Source of the DNA: Batillaria attramentaria
Taxonomy: Eukaryota; Mollusca; Gastropoda; Batillariidae
NCBI GenBank assembly: GCA_018292915.2
Contig: JACVVK020000001.1
Coordinates: 1,377,501-1,441,500 of the forward strand
DNA: 64,000 nucleotides
Direction of reading: 5' to 3'
In this document: piece by piece, positions 41,520 through 53,370 of the stretch
Position numbering within the stretch: the stretch's first letter is position 1
Layout of the letters: every line of letters starts with the position of its first letter
Notes under the pieces: model-generated
Databases searched by the model: none
What the model saw: only the letters and a program-made list of their open reading frames with translations
Told to the model about the DNA's origin: nothing
Made by a program: the position numbers and the translations under genes

Positions 41520-43560
41520 GTATATATATATATTATTGTAGTGCAGAACGCGTCGCCCACCAGCGTGAAGTCTCACTTCCTATACCTGTCGTGCGAATGT
41601 ACTCGTCGCCACTCAAAGGGCGACAATCTCAGCAGCCAACAAAGTGATCTCCCCTCTTGACCTTGCGACACCAGTGGCAGAGCTCAACTATACACGTTTC
41701 TTTCACAACAAACATTACGCATTGTTTACTTCCTTCAATTCTACCAGACAATAGGGTTTGTGTTCGGGGGGGGGGGGGGGGGTTAATCAGTACAGTGTAA
41801 AATAAATCTTTTAACTACAGTATCATTTAAACAATCGCTCCCCAAAAAATAGTTTTCCTGTTCCAGTTATAAAGCCAACACTAATTTCAAGAAAACGCCA
41901 AACGTTTTGCCAGTGCCAACGAAAACCATACGTAATAAAATTTCAACAGCAACCAAAAGAAAAATGCCACTATGAAGCATCATCATCGGCAGGACTGATT
42001 AAATTAACCACAAAGACAATAACAACAACTAAAACTATTCTGCCTACCTCTGCGTTCGGCAAGATTTGTCGGAGATTCTAGATTAGTGTACACATCTGAA
42101 GATTGCAGCCTGGCAAAAGATCGTTTTGTCCTCAAGAAACATTGCACAAGTCTTTCACTAGCATCCCATCACACCATTGGCATATTTCTTAATGTTTTTC
42201 CTTGTCGCGTAACGTTAATATCAGAGAACACAAAATCTTCCCTCACAACTCAACGTACTAAATTTTCAATGCCCAGATGTCCGGGTTGGACGCAAATAAG
42301 TTTTTTGTTCTGTTCCAACTGGATCTGAACCAACAGCCAACGTCCGCCTGTTTAGGTTGAACCAGAGGGACTGTTACGTTATCTTTCGTTACATTACGTT
42401 ATAACCAACGTGACAAAAGCGTGTTTGGCGGGGCATCTCTTTACATCTTTTATACGCCAAGAAAAACTGACACCCACGTGGGTGACTCTGGCCATCTTCC
42501 TTAATTTCGAGTGTTCTTCTTTTAAACAAACAGGAGGTGAATACACTTGCCGTTGCCATCGACAAGATTTTCTCAATTTGACACGGAGTGTTAAAACAGA
42601 TATTTTTAGAGGGGTAAAGAACACTTGGAAATTTTGAGAAGTGGGATGTAGCTGAAGGGGGAGAAAAAGGGACAAAACTGTGAACGCACTGGCCGAACTT
42701 GGGTGGTCTTTGCCGCGTTGCCGGTGAATAGAGAGTGTAGTGTTGACAAGTTTTACTTTACGGTCCACACCAAAAAATCAATGTTTGGGTGGTCGGGTTT
42801 GAACCGTTTTGAACTTCAAACACGCGTGCTGCCTACCGGCTGTCAGCTGCAAATTTCCTTTCTGCGTTTTGTCTGTCTGTCCATCGCTCAAGTACCATCT
42901 TGCACAACTTTGAAGTGGGTGGGGAGGGGGTGGGGGTGAGGGGGGCAGGGTTTTGTCGGTTGTAGCGTTAGGCACCCCCCACAAAAAAAAACCGACAGGT
43001 ATTCTGCTTGTCAGTTTGTGGCATTCTCGTGAATATTTCGACGCGTAAACAATTTGCACGGGGCGGACCGACAGGTTTTTTTTTTTTTTTTTTAAACTCA
43101 GTTTCTACCGAGTAAGTTTGGGGTTGTGCACAGTGGCCTCACCAAAAAAAAAATCATAATTATATCAGCGTAGATTTAAATTTGGCTTAGTGGGATTGTT
43201 GCACTTTGATCAGTTATACTCGTGTTTGCTGCAGTGAGAGCCGTTAAGGAACCGTTAATCTTGCCTGATTTTCGCATACAGCGCCAAAACCGAAAAAGAG
43301 TCAAAAACGTGGGATACTCGTGCGCGGTACGAAATGTGTTGGAGAAAAAAAAAAAGCTGGAAAGCGCTCGTGCCTTTCGTTGTTCTCTTTCCTTCTGGAA
43401 CTAGGGCGGAGCCTATGTACTTACTGACCCCACTAACACATATTCTGCCCTCATCTGGCAAAGGGCCTAAAAGCCATAAATTTGATAAATTATGTGTTTG
43501 GCTTCTATTTGGCTAATTTGTGTAACAAAGTGAGTGTGTAATAACTTGATCCTGCGTCGC
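41520..43560. other. unassigned low-repeat stretch
   Basis: Two kilobases with only short homopolymers (poly-G at 41766-41782, T-run at 43077-43094). Minus frame 42394-42768 contains atggccagagtcacc with a Kozak-like gaag before the ATG near 42495. The 14-bp palindrome cacccacgtgggtg (E-box core) lies at 42471-42484. No confident gene. Confidence 0.3.
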
Positions 43561-43563
43561 ATC

Positions 43564-43566
<3 letters not shown>

Positions 43567-43642
<76 letters not shown>
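43567..43642. repeat. (GT)n microsatellite
   Basis: About 70 bp; followed by a poly-G run at 43656-43667. Confidence 0.97.
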
Positions 43643-43644
<2 letters not shown>

Positions 43645-43667
43645 TGTGTCGGCGGGGGGGGGGGGGG

Positions 43668-44689
43668 ATGAAGTGAAGGGTGGGTGTATGAGGCGCGGGG
43701 ATGGTGGTGTAAACTTTAACATTGCATTTTCTCAGAAAGCACAAACACCAAAGGCACCAAACTTGGCAAGATGATAGGACACTCGCAGACATACTCTTTT
43801 CAATGGCCTTTTTTTCCTCAAGAAGGCGGCATATATGGTTGGTTGGAGATTATGTTTGCTGACGACCCAGCAGCTGTCTTTGGAGACGGTTTGCATGCAA
43901 ACGGATCCCGGAGGCACAAGTGTCATGGATGAATAACCTGACCCAAATTAGAACAAGGACATTTTGACTGATAAGTAGTGTCCGTAGCCCGGAGTGTCTA
44001 CTACAGACAGACAACACAGGACGCACACACAGGACACCACCGAAAGCAGTAGCCCTCCATCGGTGACTTATTAGCCAGGCAAAGCCTAAAGAACGGCCAG
44101 GCAGCTGCCTGAAAATTTGGCGAGAAAACGCTGTTTGTGTTTGTTTGTTTGTTTGTTTGTTTGTTTGTTTGTTTGTCTGTCGATGAAAAGGTATCATTTT
44201 CCCTATGTCCCAAAACTGACAAGAAGCTGAAGGGCAGATTTTTTTCTGCATTTTCTTAATCTCGATTTACATACAAGTGCTCTTGATGCTCAACCCTCAG
44301 ACAGGAGCCAGGGGGAGTAACAAAGCGACACGAGTAATGTCCCTTGCCACAGCTTCTAATTCCATTTTGTTGTGGTTTGTTGGTTGTTGTTTTTCAGTGG
44401 GTTTTTTTTTTTTTTCTTTTTTTTTTGTGTTTTTTTTGGGGGGGGGTCTCACCCTAGACGATAAAAGTGTTAACGCCGGCCAGCTTCATAAAAAGGATAG
44501 ATCATGATTTTTTTTTTTCGATCTAAATTGCATTGTGTCTCGTCCCAGCTTTTGTCCTGCTATCGACGACATTGATTTTCGTTTGTGGAAAAAAAAAATG
44601 CTGTCAGCATGATCGTGTCATTCTTCCTATCACCACTGTGTTCGTCATACAGGATTTCAATATTCCGCCGTTAAACATCCAGCCCGCAG
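43668..44689. other. unassigned stretch with (GTTT)n and T-runs
   Basis: (GTTT)n at 44137-44175; T/G-rich 44365-44447. No gene recognised. Confidence 0.4.
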
Positions 44690-45010
44690 TTCAATGTTAG
44701 CCAGTTTCATTTCTGGGACTGACGCGTCCTCCGGCCCACGTGACAACCCACACGCCACGTGCGGCGTGACGTCAGTCACCAACGCCGCGCGGCGGAGGTT
44801 GACGGCCGTACTTCAGAGCTCCAGTATCTTGCACACGTATCGGGAAGACACTTGTTTTTTTCGGCCCAACAACTTCCGCGGGACGCCCAAAACGGCCACC
44901 GCCGGCCTGCCGATGACCGCATTTTTCGCTACCACAAGCACGTACGCGTATTCACATCGGGACTTTAATTTACGTGCGGCCGTCAGTGGAAACGCCAACT
45001 GACGTGGGCT
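44690..45010. promoter_or_regulatory. CpG-rich block with CRE and E-boxes
   Basis: Locally rich in CpG. A perfect CRE TGACGTCA at 44767-44774 and CACGTG E-boxes at 44737-44742 and 44756-44761 cluster in 40 bp. Overlapping open frames of ~100 codons exist on both strands (44694-45002 + and ~44813-45247 -), so a CpG-rich exon is an alternative reading. Confidence 0.3.
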
Positions 45011-45204
45011 GGGTCTAGCGGTTATTACATCATCATGGGCGTCAATGGCGGGGGTTGTTGCGTGTTCCCTCATTGGACAGCTAGAAGCGATTGGACTATT
45101 AGTTTGATCAATATTATTTTGCGGGGTTGTTTTCGTGTGAGTTGGTCGACCCACGCGCATCTGCCAGACGTGATGCTGTCCCAGGATGCTGTAAGTGATT
45201 TTGG

Positions 45205-45262
45205 AGACAAGATACAAGATACAGGATATTTTATTCCTGTAACCCATTTTGGGTTATGGCGG
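45205..45262 (-). mobile_element. LINE-like 3' end
   Basis: Minus strand: aacccaaaatgggttacagg-aataaaatatcctgtatctt, a short tail with gata-type repeats. Confidence 0.4.
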
Positions 45263-45296
45263 ATATCAGAGAAAAGTACAAGCGGCAGTTGTATGG

Positions 45297-45450
45297 ATGG
45301 GTGGGTGTTTGGGGTTTTAACGTCCTTTTCCACCACATACGGGTGAAGTCAACGATGAAAAAGCAAGCACAAATATATGGCCCCAGGCGGGACAGAAACT
45401 CACGACCCGAGCATTAGAAGTCCAATGCCATTCGGCCACCCAGGCTCCCC
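45297..45450 (-). mobile_element. SINE-1 with imperfect TSD
   Basis: gcagttgtatgg (45285-45296) and gcagttacatgg (45451-45462). Internal deletions in both body and head. Confidence 0.85.
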
Positions 45451-45668
45451 GCAGTTACATGGAAACAAAATAATCAGGAGACAACAGCATAATGTATAAA
45501 GAACAAGAGTCGATACATCCAGCTGTACCACGAAACAACGTTAACACCATAGGGATATGTACACAACGATGCCAAAGAGAATGAATGCTCAACAGACATA
45601 TGAGGTTTGCAACCAACCAGTCAAAGCAACCGCTGAACACATACAAGAAAACAACGCTGTCAACACAA

Positions 45669-45720
45669 CACACACACACACACACACACACACCACACAC
45701 AACCACACACACACACACAC
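45669..45720. repeat. (CA)n microsatellite, interrupted
   Basis: ca runs with two interruptions. Confidence 0.95.
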
Positions 45721-45942
45721 CTGAGACCACTCCCCCTATAGAAACTATGACAAGATTAAGTGCTACTTTCTTTGATTGTGTGCCTATCAACTGACATTAG
45801 CTGTAGATCGGAACCGACACTGATGAGATGAACTTATTGCGTTCTTGGGGCTATCGTTTGGCCACAAGCTAGAGACAAGGCGATACTCTGCCGCCGCGTA
45901 GGCGTGTATCATCACTATACGCTAATACAGTTTACTGTCATT

Positions 45943-46012
45943 CAATTCAATTCAATTCAATTCAATTCAATTCTTTATTGTCCTCAAGAGGAGGCAATTC
46001 GGTTGCGGCGTA
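45943..46012 (-). mobile_element. LINE-like 3' end with (AATTG)n tail
   Basis: Minus strand: ttgcctcctcttgaggacaa-taaagaattg followed by five to six AATTG units. Similar in plan to 22840-22915. Confidence 0.55.
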
Positions 46013-46111
46013 AAAACAGACAACCACATACACAATATACCATGTCCCAATAGTTAAATCTGTAATATCACAACAATAGCACGCCCACACCCACACGCAC
46101 CCACGAACGAG

Positions 46112-46249
<138 letters not shown>

Positions 46250-46423
46250 ATCAGAAGGAGCGGCAAAATAGCATGTACAACTGAAAGAGATGCTCCTTGT
46301 TACAACTGGTTGGTTTGGTGATGTAGTAGGGACTGTGGGCAAAGAGGAAAAGGCCAGCACAAAGTGTTGGCTCCAACAGCGTAAGGACACAACTTGAGTG
46401 TGGGATGAAGTGCAGTGTTTGAA

Positions 46424-46820
46424 AGACCCTGTTTGGCGAATGTGCTAGTTTGTAGTGATTTCCGTTGTCACGAAAAAGCGTGCTTTTCGTGACTTTCGTA
46501 TTTAGCAGGGCAAGGTGCATGCCAGGAGGTTGCAAAAGGAGGCAAGCTGCCAGTGAAGCTGGGACTTTCTGTACACAAGAGAAGCAAAGGTGACGCGAGT
46601 GGATTTTGGTGAAATGGCTTTCTGGCCTAAACAGAAAATAGACTAGCATCACTCCACTGAGGCCTGAGCGGAAAGGAGACATTCAAATTGTTTTTAAACT
46701 CCTGTAAGGTGCGTGCCCTTGAATAGTCAGTGCATGGTAATTTTTGTTTCTAAACTGAAGCATTTTTAGGGGTGACTATGAGCCTGAGGCTAACAGGAAA
46801 TATATAGGCATTTTGAGGCC
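46424..46820 (-). repeat. dispersed repeat B, copy 1
   Basis: Reverse complement aligns over about 400 bp with 63133-63540. The minus frame 46682-46420 stays open and contains MSPFRSGLSGVMLVYFLFRP and VPASLAACLLLQPPG; the other copy shows MSPLRSGLTGVMHVYFLFRL before a frameshift. May be an old coding fragment of an unknown element. Confidence 0.75.
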
Positions 46821-46904
46821 TGGTGCGTTTCTACTCTTTTACCTAACAAAACCGGGGTTCGAACGCACGAACCGAACACTGACTGAAACTCAAACGCTTC
46901 ACCA

Positions 46905-46980
46905 GCCCCCCCCCCCCCACACACACACCACACACACCACACACACACACACACACACACCACACACACACACACACACA

Positions 46981-47012
<32 letters not shown>

Positions 47013-47017
47013 CACAC
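46905..47017. repeat. poly-C, (CA)n and (CACG)n
   Basis: Poly-C 46905-46918, ca runs to 46980, cacgcacg to 47000, ca to 47017. Confidence 0.95.
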
Positions 47018-47074
47018 CTAAAAAAAGAAATGCGTGTTGAAATGGGGGCTACCTTTCCGTGACCGAAGGCCGGT

Positions 47075-47233
47075 AGGGTGGATGGGAGTTCAACATTCTT
47101 TTCACCACGTGTAGGTAATATTAAAGACAGGGCAACGAGAAAACGACCAGCACAAATATTTGGGCCCCAGCCGGGGTTCGAACTCGCTACCCGAGCACAG
47201 AAAGTCGATCGCTAGTCTACCAGTACTCCGGCA
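47075..47233 (-). mobile_element. SINE-1, diverged
   Basis: caacattcttttcaccacgt, caacgagaaaacgaccagca and ggggttcgaactcgctaccc on the plus strand. Older than most copies. Confidence 0.75.
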
Positions 47234-48529
47234 GGGAGTGGTGCGGCACTCCCGCACTACGAAACACGAGCGGCAGTGGCGTAAATGAATCTGCACGGAG
47301 ACTGACTGGTCGTGCATGAGTGTGCACCGCCTCGATCCACAAAGAGCGCGTCTTCTTGGTATGCAGGGGATATTTTGCATACACTGATTACGCGTGGGAC
47401 GAAGGAGTGTGAATGAAACACAGGCTGCAATTTTTATTTCTTCTTCTTTCTTTCTTTCTTTTCCTTCCCCCCTTTTTTTTTTTTTTTTTTTTTGGGGAGG
47501 GGGGGGGGGTCCTCGGCATTTATGTGTTTGTGCTGATATTTAAAGTGTGTGGGTGGGGGGGGGGGGTATCATTTTCAGCTAGACGGTTTTTAAGTTTTAT
47601 TTCGGGACGCTGGGTACGGAGCGCCGCCGCTGCAGGCGAAATAGTTATCACTGCCATCGAAAGGCGAAATTGCGTGAGAACAACAGACGTTTAGCATGGA
47701 GGCTATCGCGGACGAAGGTGCGACGACCTTGGTGGAGGGAGAGAGACCAAATCGGTATTGGTACATGTATTAATATCGGCGTTATCCCCCCACCCCCCCC
47801 CCACCCACCCCCCCCCCGAACTATCCCGGCTCCCCACTAATGACGATGTTGCTGTCAAACTTGGATCCTACTTTCGCTATGAAGAATCTGCTCCTGCAGC
47901 AATTGGTGGTGGTGGTATTGTTGTCAAGTTGTTGTCAAGTTGTTGTTGTTGTTTTTCTTTTTCTTTTTTCTTCTTCTTCTTTTTTTTTTTAAACTTGCTT
48001 TGTTTGTTGGTGGCGATCTCGTGTGTGTGTATGTGTGTGTGTGTGTGTGTTGTACTTTGTCAAAGGTTTTATTTCTGCAATGCGATCTTTCCTCTGCGTT
48101 ACGGTAACACCGAGCCACATTCCCCAACGGACGACTGAAACAACTGTTGCTTTTGAGCCCCAAAACAGCCCAGACATGTAGTCTCGCAACACCCCCTCCT
48201 GCTGTCCTACTTTGATCCACTGCGCCACCGCGGTCGACCAATGCCCCGCGATAGCCAATAATGGTTGTGTCATCACCACCCATCACTTCACAAGCTGTGT
48301 GCGTCGCGCGGATGAAGTTTGTGGCATGCGCCGCGCTGTTCGCACGCGGGGCTTCCCTTTGAAGCGAGAGCGGGCCCCATATAGAACTGTCAGGTTAAAT
48401 AAGAGACCGGCCGTTTAGCAGCTCATCAATCAGATGCCAAACACACAACAAGCAGGTACCCACGCGCAACCAAAAAAAAAAAAAAAACCAACAAAAGCAA
48501 CAACAACCAAACACAAAAAAACTCGACAA

Positions 48530-48571
<42 letters not shown>

Positions 48572-48931
48572 CTTTCCACCGACGTCTGACATTGTGGAAT
48601 GGTTGAAGTTCGCGAGTACCTACCAGCTCTTGAGAGCCCATGCCTGAACACTGCACGCGCGGCCTACTACATGATAAGAACAAGCCACCGCATACCAGTC
48701 GAAAAGCCACTTCAAGCCACTATTCCGCAAGGCGTGGGCCTTCCCCGCTAGACCCAAGACCAGTGCAGATTGCATACTAGTGGCTTGAAGTGGCTGCTGG
48801 TGATCTGAGGAGTTGAAGTGAAATTGCGATTTTGCTCAGGGTTTTCAAGAGTTCAACCCGTGCCACGGGTAGTGCGCGTATCTACAGTGTTAACACTGTG
48901 GCGTGCCCCAACCACTTCGAATAGAACACGA
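47234..48931. other. unassigned stretch with T-runs and short GT tracts
   Basis: Contains T/G-runs (47470-47515, 47940-47995), poly-C near 47789-47817, (GT)n at 48021-48050 and 48533-48571. tatcccggctcccc at 47823-47836 may be the end of a lost SINE-1 head. No gene recognised. Confidence 0.35.
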
Positions 48932-49105
48932 GGGGTGGGTGGGTGTTTGGGTGTTTAACGTCCTTTTTCCACCACATAGGGTGATATCAAAGACGGGGCA
49001 ACGATGAAAAAGCCAGCACAAATATTTGGCCCCAGCCGGGATCGAACTCACGACCCGAGCATTAGAAGTCCAACGCTGTACCATTCGACCACCCCGGCTC
49101 CCCCA
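48932..49105 (-). mobile_element. SINE-1, full length with TSD
   Basis: Direct repeat aatagaacacga at 48920-48931 and 49106-49117. Confidence 0.94.
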
Positions 49106-49438
49106 AATAGAACACGAAATGGAGTCTACTGATTTCAGAGACAATAAATACTGGCCAGCTTTCAACGAGCGAGTATTTCGGCTGAAATTAACACTTGAGT
49201 GTCTTTTATTTTACGTAATCGAGCTCACCACATCGTGAAAAATTCATTATTTATCATCTAAAGAAAAGAAAAAAACGTCATAAAAAGGACTATGTCGCTT
49301 TTTATTTGTTTAACTTGTAACCACTTCGCAGTCATTACTGTTTCCTTTTCTGTTTATCATCTGTCCATGTCTGCGTTTATTTCATGTGACTGTTTCTGCT
49401 GGCATCCGAATTCCTCGACTGAACTCTGTAATTAAAGC
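49106..49438. other. unassigned stretch
   Basis: Nothing recognised. Confidence 0.4.
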
Positions 49439-49618
49439 AGGGGAGCCGGGGTGGCCGAATGGTAGAGCTTTGGACTTCTAATGCTCGGGTCGTGAGTTCG
49501 TATCCCGGCTGGGGCCAAATATTTGTGCTGCTTTTTTCATCGTTGCCCCCGTCCTTTGATATCACCCGTATGTGGTGGAAAAGGACGTGAAACCCCCAAA
49601 CCCCCACCCACCCCACCC
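49439..49618 (+). mobile_element. SINE-1, full length with TSD
   Basis: ctgtaattaaagc (49426-49438) and ctgtaatgaaagc (49619-49631), one mismatch. Confidence 0.93.
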
Positions 49619-49789
49619 CTGTAATGAAAGCTAAGAGAGTGTGATATAATTATAGTCTTCTCAACTTTTTAACCCAGAACATAGCCGGTGGAGGATGTAT
49701 TTCTAGTCAATCAAGACTTTGGTCTTCAATGTGGTTTCTTCTCTCACACAAGAAACCGGTACAGAAGCATCCAGTATTACCGACGCTCT

Positions 49790-50400
49790 CGCACATTTTA
49801 CTGACAAACGGCGGCCAGGCACACACTGGTCAAACTGACTAGTTACACACAAAATTACTGGAAGGCTTTGCAAAAGATTTAAGATTTTCGGACTGCTCTT
49901 AGAAATAGACAGCGCGGGCGCATTTCTCAGATGTGCTGGCAGAGAATTCCAAAAGAATGGTGCGACAAAACTGAAAGAGCGCTCGCCAAAGGATTTCAGG
50001 TTGCGCTTGGGAATTTTGAGAAGCCTCAGTCTCGGACGACGACCGGAGGGTTCGCGACGGTTGATAGGAGACGAGTGAAGCAGGACGGTAAGGTGGAAGG
50101 GTGCCATCAAAATGACAAAAAGCCAGAACAGAAATTTTATACTGAAGATGGGTGGGTGTTTGGGGGTTTAACGTCCTTTTCCACCACATACGGGTGATAT
50201 CAAAGACGGGGCAGCGATGGAAAAGCCAGCACAAATATTTGGTACCAGCCGGGATACGAACTCACGACCCGAGCATTAGAAGTCCCAACGCTCTACCATT
50301 CGGCCACTCCGGCTCTCTATACTGAAGGCGGAAATGGACTGGTAGCCAAAGGAGCTCTCTCAGAAGTGGTGTTGCATGCTCTCGCATGGTCCCGACAGGA
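49790..50400 (-). mobile_element. LINE ORF C-terminal part, interrupted by SINE-1
   Basis: Read leftward from 50400: EHATPLLRELLWLPVHFRLQ, then (after the SINE at 50148-50317) YKISVLAFCHFDGTLPPYRP and SYQPSRTLRSSSE. After a frameshift follow LLKIPKRNLKSFGERSFSF, APFFWNSLPAHLRNAPALS and a second damaged segment ending in the KAFQ-stop homologous site near 49870. Same family as the 38.9 kb copy; R-T-L-R-S-S...W-N-S-L-P is typical of CR1/L2/RTE-X-like LINE ends. Pseudogenic. Confidence 0.85.
50148..50317 (-). mobile_element. SINE-1 nested in LINE coding sequence, with TSD
   Basis: Direct repeat tatactgaag at 50138-50147 and 50318-50327. Removing one copy and the SINE joins the LINE frame without a shift (FRLQ/YKIS). 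Confidence 0.94.
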
Positions 50401-50476
50401 TCATAAACAGGGCTTTTTTCGGCGTCCCCGTGGATGAACCCATTCTAAAAACCACCCCGACTCTTTGACAGAAACC

Positions 50477-50607
50477 AGTTCGTATTCCGGCTGGAGCCAA
50501 ATATTTGTGCTGGCTTTTTCATCGTTGCCCCGTCCTTGATATCACCCGTATGTGGTGGAAAAAGACGTTAAACCCCCAAACACCCACCCACCCACTCCAA
50601 GCCCCAC
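50477..50607 (+). mobile_element. SINE-1, 5'-truncated, with TSD
   Basis: Begins at the B box (agttcgtattccggctgg). ttgacagaaacc (50465-50476) and ttgacagaagcc (50608-50619) flank it, so truncation happened during insertion. Confidence 0.88.
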
Positions 50608-50619
50608 TTGACAGAAGCC

Positions 50620-51278
50620 GTTAAACCACAAACACCTACCACCGCTCACCCCTCCACCCCCAACGAGGCAGGTTTAAAAGATAGAGTCTACTCTCACACT
50701 AGTCCATAACAAAAACGAGATACACGGGAAAACACGGGAAAACAGTTGTTGGGAAGGAAAATTCCCACGCGCCGCATGACGCTTTCAACAGAATGCGGAC
50801 AGATATCTGCAGCAGTTGTAACGGTGGTCCAGGCAACGCCTTTCGTGTTGAACTGACGAATGACTGACGTGCTGCACTGACTCCGCCCGACTACACTGAT
50901 CTATGCACGTGAAACACTTTTGCACCCCATTAAGATAATAGGCGACCTCGTCCTACAAAGGCAAAAAAGAAAAGTCCGTTTCCAGTTACAAGTTCAGATA
51001 GTAGGGTCTGCGGGTGAATATTCACATCTTTCCCCACCACACACCACACCCCCCCCCCCCCCCAACACACACACACACCTCTATGTCCTCCTCGAGGACT
51101 CGCACTCCTCAAGTCAAACACTGCCCTAGCTGCTCAACAGAGACAGACGGGGGCCAAGGCTACAAACTATGCTACACGAGTGATGTCCACAGTGTCGACT
51201 GCTGTGTTTGTTCCTTTGTTCTGTTTGTTTGTTTGTTTCTTTCTTTGATCAACGTTGACAGAAGACGGTCCACAGCAG
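50620..51278. other. unassigned stretch
   Basis: Poly-C and ca runs at 51050-51080. Nothing else recognised. Confidence 0.4.
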
Positions 51279-51455
51279 GGTGGGGTGGGTGGGTATTTGA
51301 GAGTTTAACGTCCTTTTCCACCACATAAGGGTGATATCAAAGACGGGGCAGCAAGAAAAAGGCCAGCACAAATATTTGGCCCCAGCCGGGATACGAACTC
51401 ACGGCCCGAGCATTGAAAGTCCAACGCTCTTACCATTCAACCACCCCAGCTCCCC
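51279..51455 (-). mobile_element. SINE-1, full length with TSD
   Basis: gacggtccacagcag (51264-51278) and gacggttcacagcag (51456-51470). Confidence 0.94.
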
Positions 51456-51712
51456 GACGGTTCACAGCAGTTTGCGCAAAATAAAACAGGGTCAGTGTGG
51501 GCATGGAATGCGGAAACACAATTTACACCCACCACCCCCTCCCTTCCACTCCCTCACTCCCTCCCTCCCTCCCATACGTACACCTTTCCACTGTCGGTGA
51601 GACTCGAGGTCTCCACCCACAAAATTCATCGCCGTCAGTCGCGTGGCGTAAATCTTTCTAAATGTTTAAAACGTTGGAGTGCCTCTCTACAAAGACATTA
51701 ACACTTAAATAA

Positions 51713-51715
<3 letters not shown>

Positions 51716-51793
<78 letters not shown>

Positions 51794-51795
51794 CG

Positions 51796-51856
<61 letters not shown>
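51716..51856. repeat. (GT)n microsatellite, compound
   Basis: Two gt runs separated by gcgtgcgtttct. Confidence 0.97.
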
Positions 51857-51859
<3 letters not shown>

Positions 51860-52295
51860 GAAAACGCGCAGCAAAAGCATGCAAGAAACATGCCGTGTTT
51901 TCTTTACTGAACAAGTATACAGAGAAAATAAATACACTGGAATTTAAACTCAACTATAAATACAAAAGAATAAGGTAGTTAAAAAGGTAGGAGGACAAGA
52001 TTTCTTACAGTCTGAGCATCGTGCCTCTTCCATGAAAAATGCAAACCTGAGACTGGATAGCCAGTGTAGCAGACGCTGCATACATGTACGACATAATGAC
52101 ATCATCTCATGACGACGAAAGTAGGATGTTGTTCAGTAGTATAGGTACATGTACAACATTACCCCCTTGTGGGTCTGGAATGAACACACACTAGGGTTTA
52201 GTGTCAGTGGTCGGAACTAATGTTAACACACTGTGGAATGCATCTACGTATGTGTCTATGTGTGTAATAAGGTCACTATTGCATTTTTGCCTGTT

Positions 52296-52299
<4 letters not shown>
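51857..52299. other. unassigned stretch
   Basis: Nothing recognised. Confidence 0.4.
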
Positions 52300-52368
<69 letters not shown>

Positions 52369-52407
52369 GCCACGCTAATGGCTGCCTAGTGCAAGAAGGT
52401 AGATGAG

Positions 52408-52445
<38 letters not shown>

Positions 52446-52446
52446 G
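52300..52446. repeat. (GT)n and (GTT)n
   Basis: gt 52300-52367; gtt 52409-52446. Confidence 0.96.
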
Positions 52447-52751
52447 ATGACGATGTTTACTCGTGTTATTTTATTTTTTTTTGTGTTCTTCTTCTTGTTC
52501 TCATTTTCAAAGACCAAAGAAATATCTTCATATATTCCAATTCGTTCAGACAAGCTCAAGCAACGTGCATAAGTATTACAAGCACACAAATTAAGATATG
52601 AAGATCACCAGTCAAGTATTTCCTACTACATGTATTAATATCATGCATGCATGCCGGTAAACAAGAATGAACGTACGTACCTGTTTAACAGACGATGTGC
52701 CATGACGATAACCAAACATTGGAGGTGCATAACTCCTCCGGTCTGTGGTCT

Positions 52752-53040
52752 TCAGTGTCCATTCTGCTGATAACCGTCTTGACCACTAGAAGAAAAGAAC
52801 CAATCCGATGCAGTCCCAGCCTTAGTCTGTGTCATCTTCTGGCGCAGGGACGATAACCAGGCTGACTCAAACCGGGGTGATGCCCCCTTTGTTTCCCCAA
52901 CGTGATTTTTCTGTTTTTGCTGCTTGCAGCGTATAGGAGTCAACAGGTTTTTTTCGGCGGATGGGTAAACTGTTTGTCTGTGTGAAGCGTTACTTGTCAC
53001 TGTATTGGCACAAGAGCTGGTTTTGCTCGTAGAAGGGGAA
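52752..53040 (-). CDS. possible terminal coding exon, unknown product
   Basis: Minus-strand open frame of about 95 codons ending TGA at 52752. It starts after a T/G-rich run with an AG (acceptor-like, ~53045). Peptide includes VYPSAEKNLLTPIRCKQQKQ and FESAWLSSLRQKMTQTKAG, ser/lys-rich and not a simple-repeat reading. No family recognised. The upstream T/G run is low complexity, so the acceptor may be accidental. Confidence 0.3.
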
Positions 53041-53179
53041 CTCACACACAAAAAAACACACACAAAAAAAAACACACACAAAAAAAAACACACAAAAAAC
53101 AAAACAAAACAAAACTTCAGAAACAAGGATGTCGCACGGACATCGGTAACTGTGAACTTGTGGATCCGTATTTTGAGGC

Positions 53180-53370
53180 TGGCTGGTTGGTTGAGGTTTA
53201 ACGGCTTCTTTCACGACAAAAGGGTGATATCAAAGACCGGGTAACCACAACAAAACAAAAAATCCAGCAGACGTCTTAGCTCCCAGTCACTTTGTCTCGC
53301 ACTTCCACGCATTATTTGGACGAACCGAAATTCACGGTCTGAGAACTGACGATCTAACTACCAGCTCGAC
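53180..53370 (-). mobile_element. SINE with SINE-1-like 3' half and a different head
   Basis: Minus strand: tcgagctggtagttagatcg and cggttcgtcc could be A and B boxes of another tRNA type; downstream ctggattttttgttt...ggtctttgatatcaccc and cgttaaacc match the SINE-1 body and tail. Either a chimera or a very diverged copy. Confidence 0.5.
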
